This document shows positions 1-11,360 of a DNA stretch of 64,000 nucleotides, in pieces. This stretch comes from Acanthochlamys bracteata. Its lineage: Eukaryota; Streptophyta; Magnoliopsida; Pandanales; Velloziaceae. Location: the NCBI GenBank assembly GCA_019914995.1, contig CM034129.1, forward strand, positions 1,178,001 through 1,242,000, given 5' to 3'. The translations under genes and the position numbers were made by a program. Each line of letters opens with the position of its first letter. Position 1 is the stretch's first letter. The notes under the pieces were generated by a model that saw nothing but the letters and a program-made list of their open reading frames with translations, was not told the origin of the DNA and made no database searches.

Positions 1-2
1 TT

Positions 3-194
3 CATGGATGTTTCAACAGCTTCTTAAGTATGCCTATAATCAAACTCCTACTACAAAATTTACCAAGACCAGGAACTCTGGAGCAGACTTATCAAAGCAG
101 CTCTTATCAGATTGCTCAAGAGAAGCAGAAGCTGGAATCTGGAGCTCATTATCAGAACCAGATTATGTTCCTGGAAGCACAAAGAAACTCGTAG
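3..194 (+). CDS. 3' end of an unidentified gene (partial)
   Basis: An open frame enters from the left edge (frame starting at base 3) and stops at 192-194. It encodes about 63 residues rich in Gln, Ser and Tyr, for example the stretch EQTYQSSSYQIAQEKQKLES. That composition looks like the low-complexity tail of a regulatory protein, but I recognise no family. A second frame is open from an ATG at 8 to a stop at 403 (131 residues). It has less natural composition and may be chance, or it may be the real tail. The AT-rich stretch after the stop is consistent with a 3' UTR. Which frame is used cannot be decided without the upstream exons. Confidence 0.35.
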   Translation, partial: HGCFNSFLSMPIIKLLLQNLPRPGTLEQTYQSSSYQIAQEKQKLESGAHYQNQIMFLEAQRNS

Positions 195-1834
195 ACGAAC
201 AAATTGATTGCTGGCAAAAGCAAAGAGTAAATATACGAAATATTGCAAACTTGACTAATGTTGAATTTACAAGGAGTAGAAGTGAGTGGTGCTGCGGTTG
301 CCAATCTACGCAGGGGGAGATTGGATGTGTGATTGAAGCAATGGTGTTTGATGACATGAAAACTGAACTACTTCTAGATATGTTAGAATTTCATTGTACA
401 TAAACAGAAATTAAAAGATCCTTTTAATTTCCCTGAAATTCTGTTGAAATAAAATTTCATCGAACATGTGAAAAAAGATTGTTGAATTATAGTAGTAAGT
501 AACACGGGCTGCTGCTGATTATTGTAATTGATTGCAAATGACATGGTTTAACATCAAGGGCTGCTGCTTGTCTCAGCTTAAGTTGGCAAAATTTGTCAGC
601 TACTAATGTTTGATTCTTGTGTTTTATGTAAGAAACTAATTAATCAACAAGATGCATGTGTGTTTGTTTGAGTGTGGATTTTTATTAATGTTGTTAACGA
701 TGACCATAAAACGCTCTATATGTCTGACAGGGAGAAAGACAAAAGTTTGATAGAAGTTCTCCTTTGTTAGAGAAGGGATTATAATAAATACATGAGAGAA
801 AGCTTAGGATTAATATTAAAATGAATACAACAAGACTTTTATTTATGCCTGAAGAGTGTTAGTAAAACACTTAATTATCTTTTGTTATTATGTAAAATTA
901 ACTATTAAAAACAAAAGTGATTGCAAAGGGTGTTTGGTCTAGTGTCTTATGGGGGAGGGGGGGCTTTGGGAGAATTATGGAATAAATTTTTTTAGAATAA
1001 AAAATATTTTTATTCTATTTCAATAAATAAATTTTATTATTTTAATCTAATATAATAAAAATAAATAATAAGAATATTTTACTAAATTAATATATTATTT
1101 TTTGGGTAAGCGTTACCAAATATTTTTTTATTTATTTGTCAAAATTAAACAAAAAGTGACTAAGTTATTAAGAAGTGAGTTTGTTAATGTAAATCTGTGA
1201 AAAGTAAAAGTAGAAAGTCATAAAAAAATTGACTTTTTGATTATAAAAAATTACTTCCTCATATAAGTAAATAAGTCTTTAGAGTACGAGAGGTTGTGAG
1301 TTAAATTCTCGGAATACCCCTTTGATTTCTATTTTATCTTTGCGTAATATGCTAATGGGCCGAAAAATTAAAAGCCCAGTTGACGAAGCCCAATACCATT
1401 TAATTTCCCGTTTTGTTTCAAGAGAATACTGTTCATCTTTGAGCTACTGAGTCTAATTCATTAGGTTTTTGTTTTAATCAAACAACAATTATTTCTTTTT
1501 GGAAGAAAATTTTAAAAAGGAAATTTAAAGTGCAGAAAAAAAATGTTCAAAACATGAATGATATTCAGAACAAGTTTAAAAAATCATTAGCAGTCTTTGA
1601 CAATGAAATGAAATGACTACTACTCTTATTTGAAGTAATTAACTTGATTGAAACTAACATGAATCAAAATAAAGGAGAAAATTTTCATTAATTCTCCTAA
1701 CATTCAATGAAATTGGACCGTGATCGAACTGATCAATCCATCCATGCTACACAGCTTCGTCTTCTTAATTTAGAGGGGGAAATTTTAAATTTAAGAGAAA
1801 AAAAAAAGGAAAGAAAACCGTGAAAATTTTATGA
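195..1834. other. Intergenic, AT-rich, no gene seen
   Basis: I see no convincing coding region here. It contains the presumed 3' UTR of the left-edge gene, an AT-rich stretch at about 965-1130 resembling the dispersed family described elsewhere, and three GGGCC/GCCCA site II-like motifs at about 1355-1392. A short piece near 1285-1305 faintly resembles a degenerate tRNA-like B box, as in an old SINE. Confidence 0.5.
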
Positions 1835-2275
1835 TCAAGGAGTTTGATCTGGAAGCTTTGTTGGAAGATTAACCATGGCATCATCTCTTACTTCAATCGA
1901 ACTCTTACTGTTGCAGCCATGGCGAAACAACAATCCACTACCCATCTTCATCTGCTTAATCATCTTCATCTTCTTGATAATAATGTTATTGTTATTAATA
2001 CTCATCATCTGCTTGTTGTTGTTGTCGTTGTTGTTGATAGACTTCTTTGTGCACTCCATGAACGCTGCAAGGAACGGATCATGCTGATGATCTTTTTTCT
2101 TCGGGAATAAATTCTTCGTCTGCAACGGCGGTGGTGGAAGAAGCTGTTTATGAACTTCATCATTGTCTTCGTCGTCGGCTTGCCGATCGTTATTATGAGG
2201 AGTTACTTTTGATAAACCTGCTCTGTGTTCCCATGAGAAGGGAACTCTTTCTAGGGTTTCATGCTGATGATTCAT
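1835..2275 (-). CDS. DUF688-type plant protein, single exon
   Basis: A 146-residue protein encoded by one exon. Near the N terminus it has the signature VPFSWEHRAG (about residues 11-20). It is followed by a proline cluster LPPPPL (about 46-51) and the motif DPFLAAFMECTKK (about 66-78). This order, 'VPFSWE.. PG', then prolines, then 'DPF.AA..ECTK', is characteristic of the plant DUF688 family, whose biochemical role is not known. The second half has an Asn-rich run and a Lys/Met-rich run, which are low complexity and probably disordered. The start is the first ATG in the frame. A TATA-like CTTATATATC on the same strand lies at 2401-2410, about 130 bases upstream. The family assignment is fairly secure. 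Function is unknown. Confidence 0.75.
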   Translation of the reverse strand: MNHQHETLERVPFSWEHRAGLSKVTPHNNDRQADDEDNDEVHKQLLPPPPLQTKNLFPKKKDHQHDPFLAAFMECTKKSINNNDNNNKQMMSINNNNIIIKKMKMIKQMKMGSGLLFRHGCNSKSSIEVRDDAMVNLPTKLPDQTP

Positions 2276-2400
2276 TTAATTTGCTGTATAAGAGTTTCAA
2301 ATGAAAAGAAAAATGAAATTTGGTTGGGAATTGAAGTTGTTTTAGGTTTTTTTTTTTATGGGTTCATGCAATTTGCACTAGTTATATAACTGCTTGTTGA

Positions 2401-2410
2401 GATATATAAG
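2401..2410 (-). promoter_or_regulatory. Candidate TATA box of the DUF688-type gene
   Basis: Read on the - strand the bases are CTTATATATC, at a plausible distance (about 130 bases) upstream of the ATG at 2275. It rests on motif and position only, in an AT-rich background. Confidence 0.35.
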
Positions 2411-5351
2411 GGATTTTGGTCAAAGCTAAGTTACTGACGTGAAGAAATTAATCAATAAAAAACTAAAAGAGATATAGGTTGGAATGGGTCTTTCAATAAT
2501 GAATGAAGGAAAGAGTGAAGCGTGGAAAGATTAATTAATGCATGAGAAACAATTGTGTGTTTGTATATTTTTTTCATGGTTATCTTCTAGGTTTGAAAAC
2601 AAATGCAGGCGGCATGAAAAAATTTAATAAAATACTTCTTATGAGATATAAAAAATAATTTTAGAAAGTAGATTATAAAAACATAAATATGAAAAATAAT
2701 ATTTTTGTACTATTTTATTAAACATAGATATAAAACATAAATATTTCACGCAGTTCAATAAATTTTTTTATTATTTTATTTATTTTTTTGAAAATTTAAA
2801 AATTTAACTTATTTTCTAAAATATTTGTAGTCTATGAAAAAAAACTTTTTAGTATAAGCTCCACCAAAACGTATGAATTACTCTCTGTATTAAATTAATT
2901 GAAGAACTTACGGTAGACAGGTCTTGGCCTAACTGGATATTCATGAAAAAATAGTTAAAAGACTAAGTTTTTGTTTTTTTCCTTGTTTTTCTTTTCTTTT
3001 GATGGAGAAGATAATTGTGCCTATCATTCTATGCTGGTATGTTTTTTCTTGGAAATATCTGTATGTTCAAAGTCTACACCTGTTGAGGAGGAACAAAATA
3101 ATTGTCAAAAATTTTAACAGATATTTCTTCATTTGTGGAATACTAATTTGTTAATTAGGGAGAAATAATCAATCAGTTGTATTTAATTTCTGCCTGCAAT
3201 AGAAATTCTATGTATTCTGTTGACTATAAATTCACAACACATGTTTTTTTATGTTTCAGTTCTCGTCAGGATGTTTTCTTTTTTTTTATTTTTTATAGGA
3301 AGTTACATTTTATAAAGTCATTATTTAAAAAATAATTATGAAATAATAAAAAATTATTTCTATAGTATCAAATTTTTATACTAAATAATTAATATCTTTC
3401 GAATATAAGTATATATTTTTTGAAGCACAACTAATATCGAAATATTAAAAAGTTTGAATTGTTAAGGGCTCCAACTTAGGCCATAATTTGTCTAGCTCAT
3501 GATGAAATGCTGAACTACATATCAAATTTATTAGTGTATTTTTTATTAGGTATTATTTCTTACCTCTTCGAATATTAACCCACTCGAATATAGTCAGCCT
3601 AATTAGCGTATGCGTATAATTAATTTGTGCTCGAATAGATGTAACGTATGTGTACAAATAAATACACTCTTAGGAGATGTTTGATATTATTTTATAAATT
3701 AGAGTTTTAAAAATACTTGACATTCGAGCTTTAATTTTTTATCTAAAAACTAATAATAATAAAATTTTATAATATTATAAAAGTTTATTAAAAAATATAA
3801 ATTAAAAAATTGAAATGAAAATCAATGGAAAAGTAAAGTTAAACATAATAATGTATAGACCTTAAGCCCAACGAAACAATAAAGCCCAATTCAATTTATA
3901 CACATTCATAAGGAGCAACTTCATAAGAAACTATAAACTCTGGTATTTGCAATTCTAGTTGAAGGAATTTTCTGATCTCTCCCTCTCAGGCTAGCCAGCT
4001 GTATGAAGAGCTCAGTAGATGATTTGAAATCTGCATGCTCTCCAATTCCTAAGATATACGAAGAAATGGAAATTATTTTTTTTTTCTTTTTGGGTCTAGT
4101 TTACCGGTTTCTTTGAATAAAAACAGCACTGCTCAGTGATTCGAAGTCTCAACATCTATTTTGCTGTTTTCGTAATTGTTTTTTCAATTTTTGAAGTTTC
4201 TAAGTTTTCATTATTAAAGGATCATTTAGAAGTATTTATAAAATAAAATTTTTTTAAGATAGAAAATATTTTTATCAATAAATTTTAATTTTTTATTAAA
4301 AAAATATTATTACGTAAAATTTTTTTAAATTTTTTAATATTTATAAAATATATATTAAAAAATATATAATAAAAATTAAAAAATATTGTTGACGAAATAT
4401 TCAGTCAAATGGGTTCTAATTCATTGCAATCATGTTCAATTTTTTAATTTGTGATAAAACTGCAAAAAGTCCATTTACGGCCTTTCTTTAGTTGAATAGA
4501 TTGAACCGAAGCCCATCAAATTAAAGATCCAGTTTGATTTAGGGTTTTATGTTCCGAGCATGGACGTAGTAATCTTCCCCAACTCTTTCTCCGGCCGACG
4601 AAATGAAAATATTCGATCCGCAGAGTTTCAGAAAATATCAAAGTTCCGATTCTTTGGATTTTTATTTTAGTTGGGTTGGTTTGTTTTGTAATTCGCCATC
4701 GAATTGCTCTCGATCGATTCGTTTTGGTGCAAATTATTCCGACTCCAAATTTTACTTAGAGACTTTTAAAACTAATCGATAATTCTGCTTCGATAAATCT
4801 TTTTTAGTTTAAAATTTAAGCAAATTACAGATATAATTTTTTTAAATTTAAAACATTTTTATAATGTTATAAAAAGTTAAGAAAAGTAAAAAATAAATAT
4901 CAAATATAAGTAATATACCAAACAGTTTCTGAAACATATACCTAGATATATATAATTAATTATAATAATGTTATAAATGATTAAATTGATCATTGTGTAT
5001 TAGTTAATAATATAAAAGAAAGTGGTAATAGCTGCGAAGAAGAACACAAACCCTTGGACGCGTTTTTCTTAAGTCCCAAAATTATAGCTTTAGACATAAT
5101 TGGTATGCCATGAAACTTCAACCAATTAAAAATAAAAACAAACTCCTTTTCATAAACCAAAATTTTCTCTTCAATTTCAATTCGACCAATTCAAACCCCT
5201 AACAACTAGGGTTTCTCTCTCCCTTCTCTTTTTCTCTTTGTTTTCTCTTCAGCGCCACCACCGTACCAACAACAATCTCCAAATCTTGTTTTACTCACAG
5301 TGATTTTGTGATCAGAATCCAACTTTTGATACAAGGTTTTGCGTAACAAAC
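2411..5351. other. Intergenic with AT-rich repeats and an orphan promoter-like stretch
   Basis: No complete gene is visible. It holds AT-rich blocks (about 2630-2850, 3290-3430, 4215-4400, 4800-4990), of which 4215-4400 resembles the dispersed AT-rich family. Two GCCCA motifs lie at about 3868-3888. At 4511-4547 a GCCCA motif is followed by a telobox-like TAGGGTTT and, at 4560, by a 34-codon open frame that then stops. The last 150 bases are the pyrimidine-rich leader of the RNA-binding protein gene, with another AGGGTTT at about 5208-5214. Confidence 0.5.
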
Positions 5352-7453
5352 ATGGAATCAACGGAGACGACGACGTCCCCGACTTCGCCTTCGTCAGAAA
5401 GAGGTAAGCTTTTTGTGGGAGGAATTCCTTCGGCGACGACGGAAGCAGAGTTGCGTTCTCACTTCGAGCAGTACGGTGAAGTCGCTGAGGCTGTTGCGAT
5501 TCGTGACAGGAATACGGGGAATGGGCGTGGGTTTGGTTTCGTTCGGTTTGTAGACCCTGATTCTTCTGATAGAGCTCTGAAGGAAGCTGATCATGTTATT
5601 CTTGGCCGCTCTGTTAGTTTTCTTTACTTTTGGTTCGAATTTGAGCTGTTTCTTGCGTTCAGATTAGAAAGTTACGATTTTCCACTCGTTTCTATTTGAA
5701 ATTTGTAGATAAGTTCTGGTTTTTGGTCGGTCATTAGAACTTTATCTAGCTTTGCTATCTGTTAAAGTCTGTGAAATAAATAAAGAAAAACGTGAAATTT
5801 GTTTAGGATTTAGTGTAGCAAGTTTATAATTTTTTACTCATTACTTGTATGGTTTTGTGGAGAAGTTGTGAGATTTGTTTGTCCTATGCTTAGTTGCATG
5901 TTATTTTTGGGATAAATTTTAACAGTTACAATAGAAAAAGAGGCATACATATGTTAGTAGGCAATTTAAGAATTTGCAAGGTAGAAAGTTTTTTTTTAAA
6001 ATTTCAGTTCAATTTAAGGTCCCCTAATCCCATCGAATTTCATGGTTTTTCTAGTGATTTGATACATGTGGTTAGTTGGACATGGATTTAGAAAAAAAAT
6101 CTATAATTGAACGGCTTTTCCTGACTTTTTAAATTCTTTCTTATGATTAGATTAAGGCCCTCTCATGTGTTATATTTCTGTGGAAGTGTCTACAAGGAAT
6201 TCCTTTTCTTGAGACCTAATTTGGATTCTTTATAAAACATTATTTAAAATCCCTCTCCTGTCAATCTTGCTTCCCAGAGAAACTTGTTTGTTTGGATTCT
6301 GAAGAATAGTAACTGAACTTGCTAGCCAGATTAGGGGTCTTAATGGAAGGGTCTAGTAACCTTATGTGATTAGGGACAAAACTTGTGCAGCCTGATATGC
6401 TTTGTTGATTGTGCAGTTGACTGGAACCCTCTCTTTTGCTGTCACGTTGTCGATTCTGGCTTTGTTATATATTACTGTATTCATCTCAATCTTATTCTTT
6501 AGGCTGTTTTTTTTTATTAGACATGGATAATTTTTTTCGAGCCTGCCTCTTGTGCTGGGCATCAGCTACTTGCGTGGTACTTTCCTTACCCTTGAGTTTT
6601 GTAGGTCGAGGTGAAAAAGGCTGTACCTAGAGGTGAAAGATATAATCATAGTTTTCACCAGTATGATAGTTCTGCCCAGCAAAATGGTGGCATGAGCGAT
6701 AGCAATGCTGCGGAGACTTGTAAAAAGATTTTTGTAGGCGGTCTTCCGTCCAACATAAATCTTGATGACTTCAAGACATACTTTGAGAAGTTTGGTGAAG
6801 TAGTTGATGTTGTTGTCATGTATGATAGTGCAACTAAAAGGGCAAGAGGATTTGGGTTTATCACTTTTGATTCAGAAGAATCTGTGGAATCTGTTATGCA
6901 GAACAGCCGTCATGAGCTTTATGGCAAAACTGTAGAAGTCAAGAGAGCAATCCCCAAGGATGGTAGCAACAACAACCAGCACGGTAATAGTCATTATAGG
7001 ACAAATGGCAGAGGACCAAGTCCACGCAACTACCTGAGCGGAATGTATCAGGCTTTTGGCCCACGATATGGTTATTTCCCTGGTTATGGAGCTCCAATGT
7101 ATCCCGCCTATTCTTTCGGGCCAGGTGGTTATGTTAGTGGTTACCCCTATGGGAGTTATGTTGGAGGAAGTTATGCACCTCCATTTAGTCCAAGGAGCCC
7201 GTGGAATGGTCCAGGATTAGTGTCACCAAGACGGAGTCCAACACCACCTTACTACAGTATGCCATTGTACCTCGGTTACCTTGGCAATGGTTTTGGTAGT
7301 TATATGGGAATGCCTGGTGCTGGATATCCACAGGGCTTATCTACTAGCACCAATTGGAGCGACAGCGTTTTAGATGCAACGGTAACAGAAACAAAGGAAG
7401 TCAATAGCATGGACATGCCGCAACTCGAGGATAATTCATCAGATTCTAAATAG
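5352..7453 (+). CDS. Two-RRM hnRNP A/B-like RNA-binding protein
   Basis: Two coding exons, 5352-5612 and 6605-7453, join in phase 0 (GT at 5613, AG at 6603-6604) and give 369 residues. RRM1 has RNP2 LFVGGI (20-25) and RNP1 RGFGFVRF (59-66). The exon junction falls in the last strand of RRM1, with VEVKKAVP encoded by exon 2. RRM2 has RNP2 IFVGGL (129-134) and RNP1 RGFGFITF (168-175). The C-terminal half is a Gly/Tyr/Pro/Ser-rich region of low complexity, as in plant hnRNP1/Musashi-like proteins that bind mRNA in nucleus and cytoplasm. The leader carries a telobox-like AGGGTTT, common in genes for RNA metabolism. A further intron may lie in the 3' UTR, since a plausible acceptor TTAATGCAG occurs near 7939. 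The family call is secure; the particular targets are unknown. Confidence 0.93.
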
Positions 7454-9650
7454 TTGTACTATTTTAAGGTCAGTTCTTTGCCACGTTCTGTGCAATAGCC
7501 TGTGTTCCTCTTATCTGGTACCCTCCTACTCGACATGTCTCATTATTTTCAGTTAGAAAAGTGACGCCATTATTGTAGAAAGTAAAATAGTCATATTACA
7601 TTCTTAGCAAGAATTGTTATGTTTGTGTTTGCTAACACTGGTGCATCCTTAGATCATGTATACCTTTTTCATACAAGGACATATACTTCCTTGCTGATGA
7701 GCTTCTTTTCATATGCATCCGCATTCTGAACTTCAGATGCATATCATAACCATTCAGTTAAATGTTTGGGTCCAATAATTACGTGACTATGGTTTAACTT
7801 CCTGATCACCTTTTTCTGTGATTTTGTTTTCTATTTGATAATTCGCGCAGATGGATTGGTCCATCACCTGGTGGAGTTACAATTTTCTATTGTATCTATG
7901 TATTACTGATACATGCTTGTTGTTTAGTTGTTAATGCAGCGAGCTGATAAGGAAGACTCAGCTAACCCCTACAAGGCCTGGGCTCTCTGACTGCAAAAGA
8001 AAAGGATGTTTCATTTTAGCTAGCTAGCTCTAATCAAGATGACCCTCTTCATTCTCTGTAACATTAAGTTCACCATTCTTTGGACGGCGAACCATTTATG
8101 TTCTTTGTATACCTTTATGGATCTAACGACTGAAACTTACGATGACTATGGATGGTTCGCATCAATGTTGATAACCACAAGCTTATAAATTAATTTCCAT
8201 CGTATCAGTTCCAGCTGCTTCGAATGACTTGGAAATTTCAGTTGTGGTAGCAGTTAATATTGTTTAAGAATGAATTGATAAAGATATAGTGGTTTTATAA
8301 TCTTGATTAACGACTGCTAATGATTACTTCTCGTCTCCGCATGCATTACTCTACTTGATTATCGTGCATATTTAGCTTTATTATCTTCTTTAGTTAGAAT
8401 CAATTTGAGAAAACCAGATCATCATAAGCTTTTTTACCTTTGCTTTGTTCCTACATTGTTATTTCATACAAGTACATGGGTGCTGGGAACCAAAGCTAAA
8501 TTGTTTTGAATTCATATAAAAGATAATCTCTCTCGTATTTAAGTTGCAAGCAAGCAAGCACAACGTGTCAAATGTACTTGTAACCATTGTGTTATCCAAG
8601 AAAGCTTGCTTCTTTGATGGAATGGAATGAATATAACTTGCAGTAGTTGCAACCTAATAAAGTTAATAAAGATATTGGTACCTTACATGTTTAAATATAA
8701 TCACCATGTTTGGTCACATACATCGATTGATTGATGTAGATGGCCTGCATGTTCCTATACATAAGTCCATCTTCTTATTGTTGTCTACCTTCCAGGCTTA
8801 CGCACACTTGCAGAACACGTATTTTAGTTATGCATCAGATCAAGATTAATACGCCTATATTCGTGGTTCAATTATTTAGTTGAAAAGATTGCAATTTTTA
8901 TTCGAAGTTATCGGTTATTTTATCTGTAAATGTCTAAGCATATCAAATTTAATAGAGTTCGTAGTCAAAACGGGGATAAAGATTAATGATTTCTTTACGC
9001 ATTTCAGCACAAACCCAAAGAATTGACCAGGAATCAATGCATAGAAGAAGATTTTGGTACTTTAAATTCCATACCTACAGAAGAAGAAAGAAACAGGTGC
9101 ATGCCAAGAGCAGTAATAATCAAAACAACTAAGTAACATACAGAAGTAGGAATAAGTAATAACTCTCTTTCAATACGTTTAAGAGCATGCTGTAGTTCTC
9201 TTGCCTGGTAGTATGAGAACACACGTAAATCTCAAGAAAAGAAAACCCCATTCTCTTTACATCCACCATCATCTCAAGCAAGAAGTAATAATCAGTACCT
9301 TACCTTTGTTTCCTAGGACATGCATCATATGGGTTTAACTTGTTTAGAAGAGGTTTATCTGTTCTGGATTTTGTGTTATTATGAATTTTGTAAAGTGTGT
9401 TGCGTAGCTGTATGAATGTTTTGTTTCTTGTATTTGCTTATCTGTGTTGCATTGACTAGTTGTATTTTTTCTTTTCACTATGCACATACATGTTTAGGAG
9501 CTTCAGTGAAGCCAACTGTTTGAACTAATGCAACAACATTCCGTACAGATATAACAAGGTTATGTTTGCTGATATTATAAAGTTGCACGATCTTACCAAA
9601 CAAATTATTTGGGTAAAGAACTAGTTCAAAAAGAGTTACGATATAGAAGA

Positions 9651-9891
9651 TGTTTGGAAGTGATTTTGAAAAATAGTTTTCTGAATCAAAGAGTAGTTTG
9701 GAGACTCTTCAGAAAACAAATTATATTTTTTTATCTAAAAAAAAATAAAAATAATTAATAATAAGATCTTACGATATAAAAATTTTGTATCTTTTAATTA
9801 AAGAAAATTTTTGTAAATATTATAAAAATTTTATTAAAAAATATAAAATAAAAAATTAAAATAGAAGTAGTCAAAAAAGTACTCACAAACA
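9651..9891. mobile_element. AT-rich MITE-like element with inverted ends
   Basis: About 241 bases. The left end reads TGTTTGGAAGTGATTTT. The right end, reverse-complemented, reads TGTTTGTGAGTACTTTT, which matches at about 13 of 17 positions. The inside is almost pure A/T with the core 'ATATAAAATAAAAAATT' seen in other copies in this window. No coding capacity. I do not see a clear target-site duplication. Confidence 0.4.
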
Positions 9892-10648
9892 GCATTATAA
9901 TTAGGAAGGGCATGATATTTTCCAATATAGTTAGTTGTTAGTTAGCTGGCAGTGAATAAAATGAGTGCAGAGAGTGTGTGTCAGTAAAAAGATTGCAAAC
10001 AAAGCTTGGAGATGAAGAGAAGAACCTGTTAACATAAAAAGGGATAGGCAATGAATGAAATAAACAACAAGCAAAGCAGGGCTGGCATTAGAATAATTGC
10101 CTTTTACTTTTGGTGTTTATGTGTTAGCCAAAGATGTTGTGGGTTAATGTTAAACTTATTACCTGCTATGACTAATTAGTTAGTCCAGGCTATTCATCAA
10201 ACTATATTTTGCAGAGAGCAGTTGGGAAGTGGTTAGCTATCTTTGATTACTATAAAATAAATTGATTTTTAAATGATTATCAGTCTTGATTCCATCTGGT
10301 AATTAATTCCTTTTGTTACTTGTATTATGAACACTACTTTGGATCCCAAATTATGTTTTTGATAACTACAGTTTGGTTCTTTGAAGTAATTAAATACAGA
10401 CTTAATACATTTTCTTTTGCTCAAAGTTTCTTCAAGTCAGTTTGAACACCAGAAACATATGAAACCTGTTTTCTTTTTCAATCATGTGGAATTTCCCTAG
10501 TAGGGAAATATTTAAAGTTTCATATTTCACTGTCATGAAAGTGTTTTGCTTGTTTCCTGAAAATCCAAAGCCAGCCATACAACGCTCTCGTTTATTGATT
10601 GCAAGAAGAGTGAACTCCAACTGGAAAACTTTTTTTTTTCTTTTGTTC

Positions 10649-10658
10649 TTATAAAAGC
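10649..10658 (+). promoter_or_regulatory. Candidate TATA box of the bHLH gene
   Basis: TTATAAAAGC followed by a pyrimidine-rich stretch. It implies a leader of about 670 bases, which is long but not unusual for this bHLH class if a leader intron is present. Motif evidence only. Confidence 0.3.
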
Positions 10659-11360
10659 TTCACTATTTCACTAGTGGTCCTTTACGCAATCCTTCTTACT
10701 TCACTTAATTCATATTGAAATCTTGTTAAACCTCTTTTCTTCACCACTGTAAATAATCTTGTGTTCTATTAGTTGTTGAGATACCTTGTTTTTGTTTTCT
10801 TGTTTGTCTTGGATTTCCAACTGTTTGGGGTATTATTAGTTCTGATAATAATGAAAATTTTTTATCTTTTAACAAAAGGAATCAAGTTTTCTTTTTTACT
10901 AATATATGTACAGCTGTGTTACTGATATGATTCTTTTCTTCTTTGTCCCCTTTATGCTCTCTGGTGAAAGGCTCACTTTCATGTCTGTGGGGTTTGAAAT
11001 ATAGTTGTTGCAGTATAGATTTGATCTCTATAGATAGAAAGCACACCAGCTGGTTGATGTTATTCCTCTGTAAGTAACGATTCATTGCTGTTGTTCTTCC
11101 ACGATCTGCTTGCTTCTCTACTGCTTTACCTAGTATAAAGCTGCCATTGTTACTACTCGTTCCTTGTTGAGTCTTGCAAGAAAAAACAATTAGTTAAATC
11201 TCTAGAGTGTTCTTTCTTTGAGTAAAGCTATTCTTGCTTGTGACGTAACAAATTCACTGGTTGGGAGTTGTGATTCATCTCTTTGTATTACTTCAACATT
11301 GACTTCATCAGTTAAAACAGTTTTGTTTCAATTAAGAAAAAAAGAAAAAAAAATTGAATA

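Larger units (their letters stand above)
7454..11360. other. 3' UTR of the RNA-binding protein gene, intergenic, and leader of the bHLH gene
   Basis: The first 500-600 bases are probably 3' UTR, perhaps with an intron. The rest has no convincing coding exon. An AT-rich element with inverted ends lies at 9651-9891. A TATA-like TTATAAAAGC lies at 10649-10658, some 700 bases before the bHLH start codon. The pyrimidine-rich sequence after it could be a long leader containing an intron. Confidence 0.45.

Noticed and set aside
1844..2110. 88-codon + strand open frame
   Set aside because: It is antisense to the DUF688-type gene. Its Leu/His/Val runs come from the complement of the Asn-rich coding repeat.
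4013..4070. Possible C/D-box snoRNA downstream of GCCCA motifs
   Set aside because: A C-like box (AGATGAT) is present, but there is no correctly placed CTGA box or terminal stem.
9034..9222. 62-codon - strand frame with a hydrophobic segment
   Set aside because: No promoter, no domain, no neighbouring exon; it looks like chance in an AT-rich intergenic stretch.
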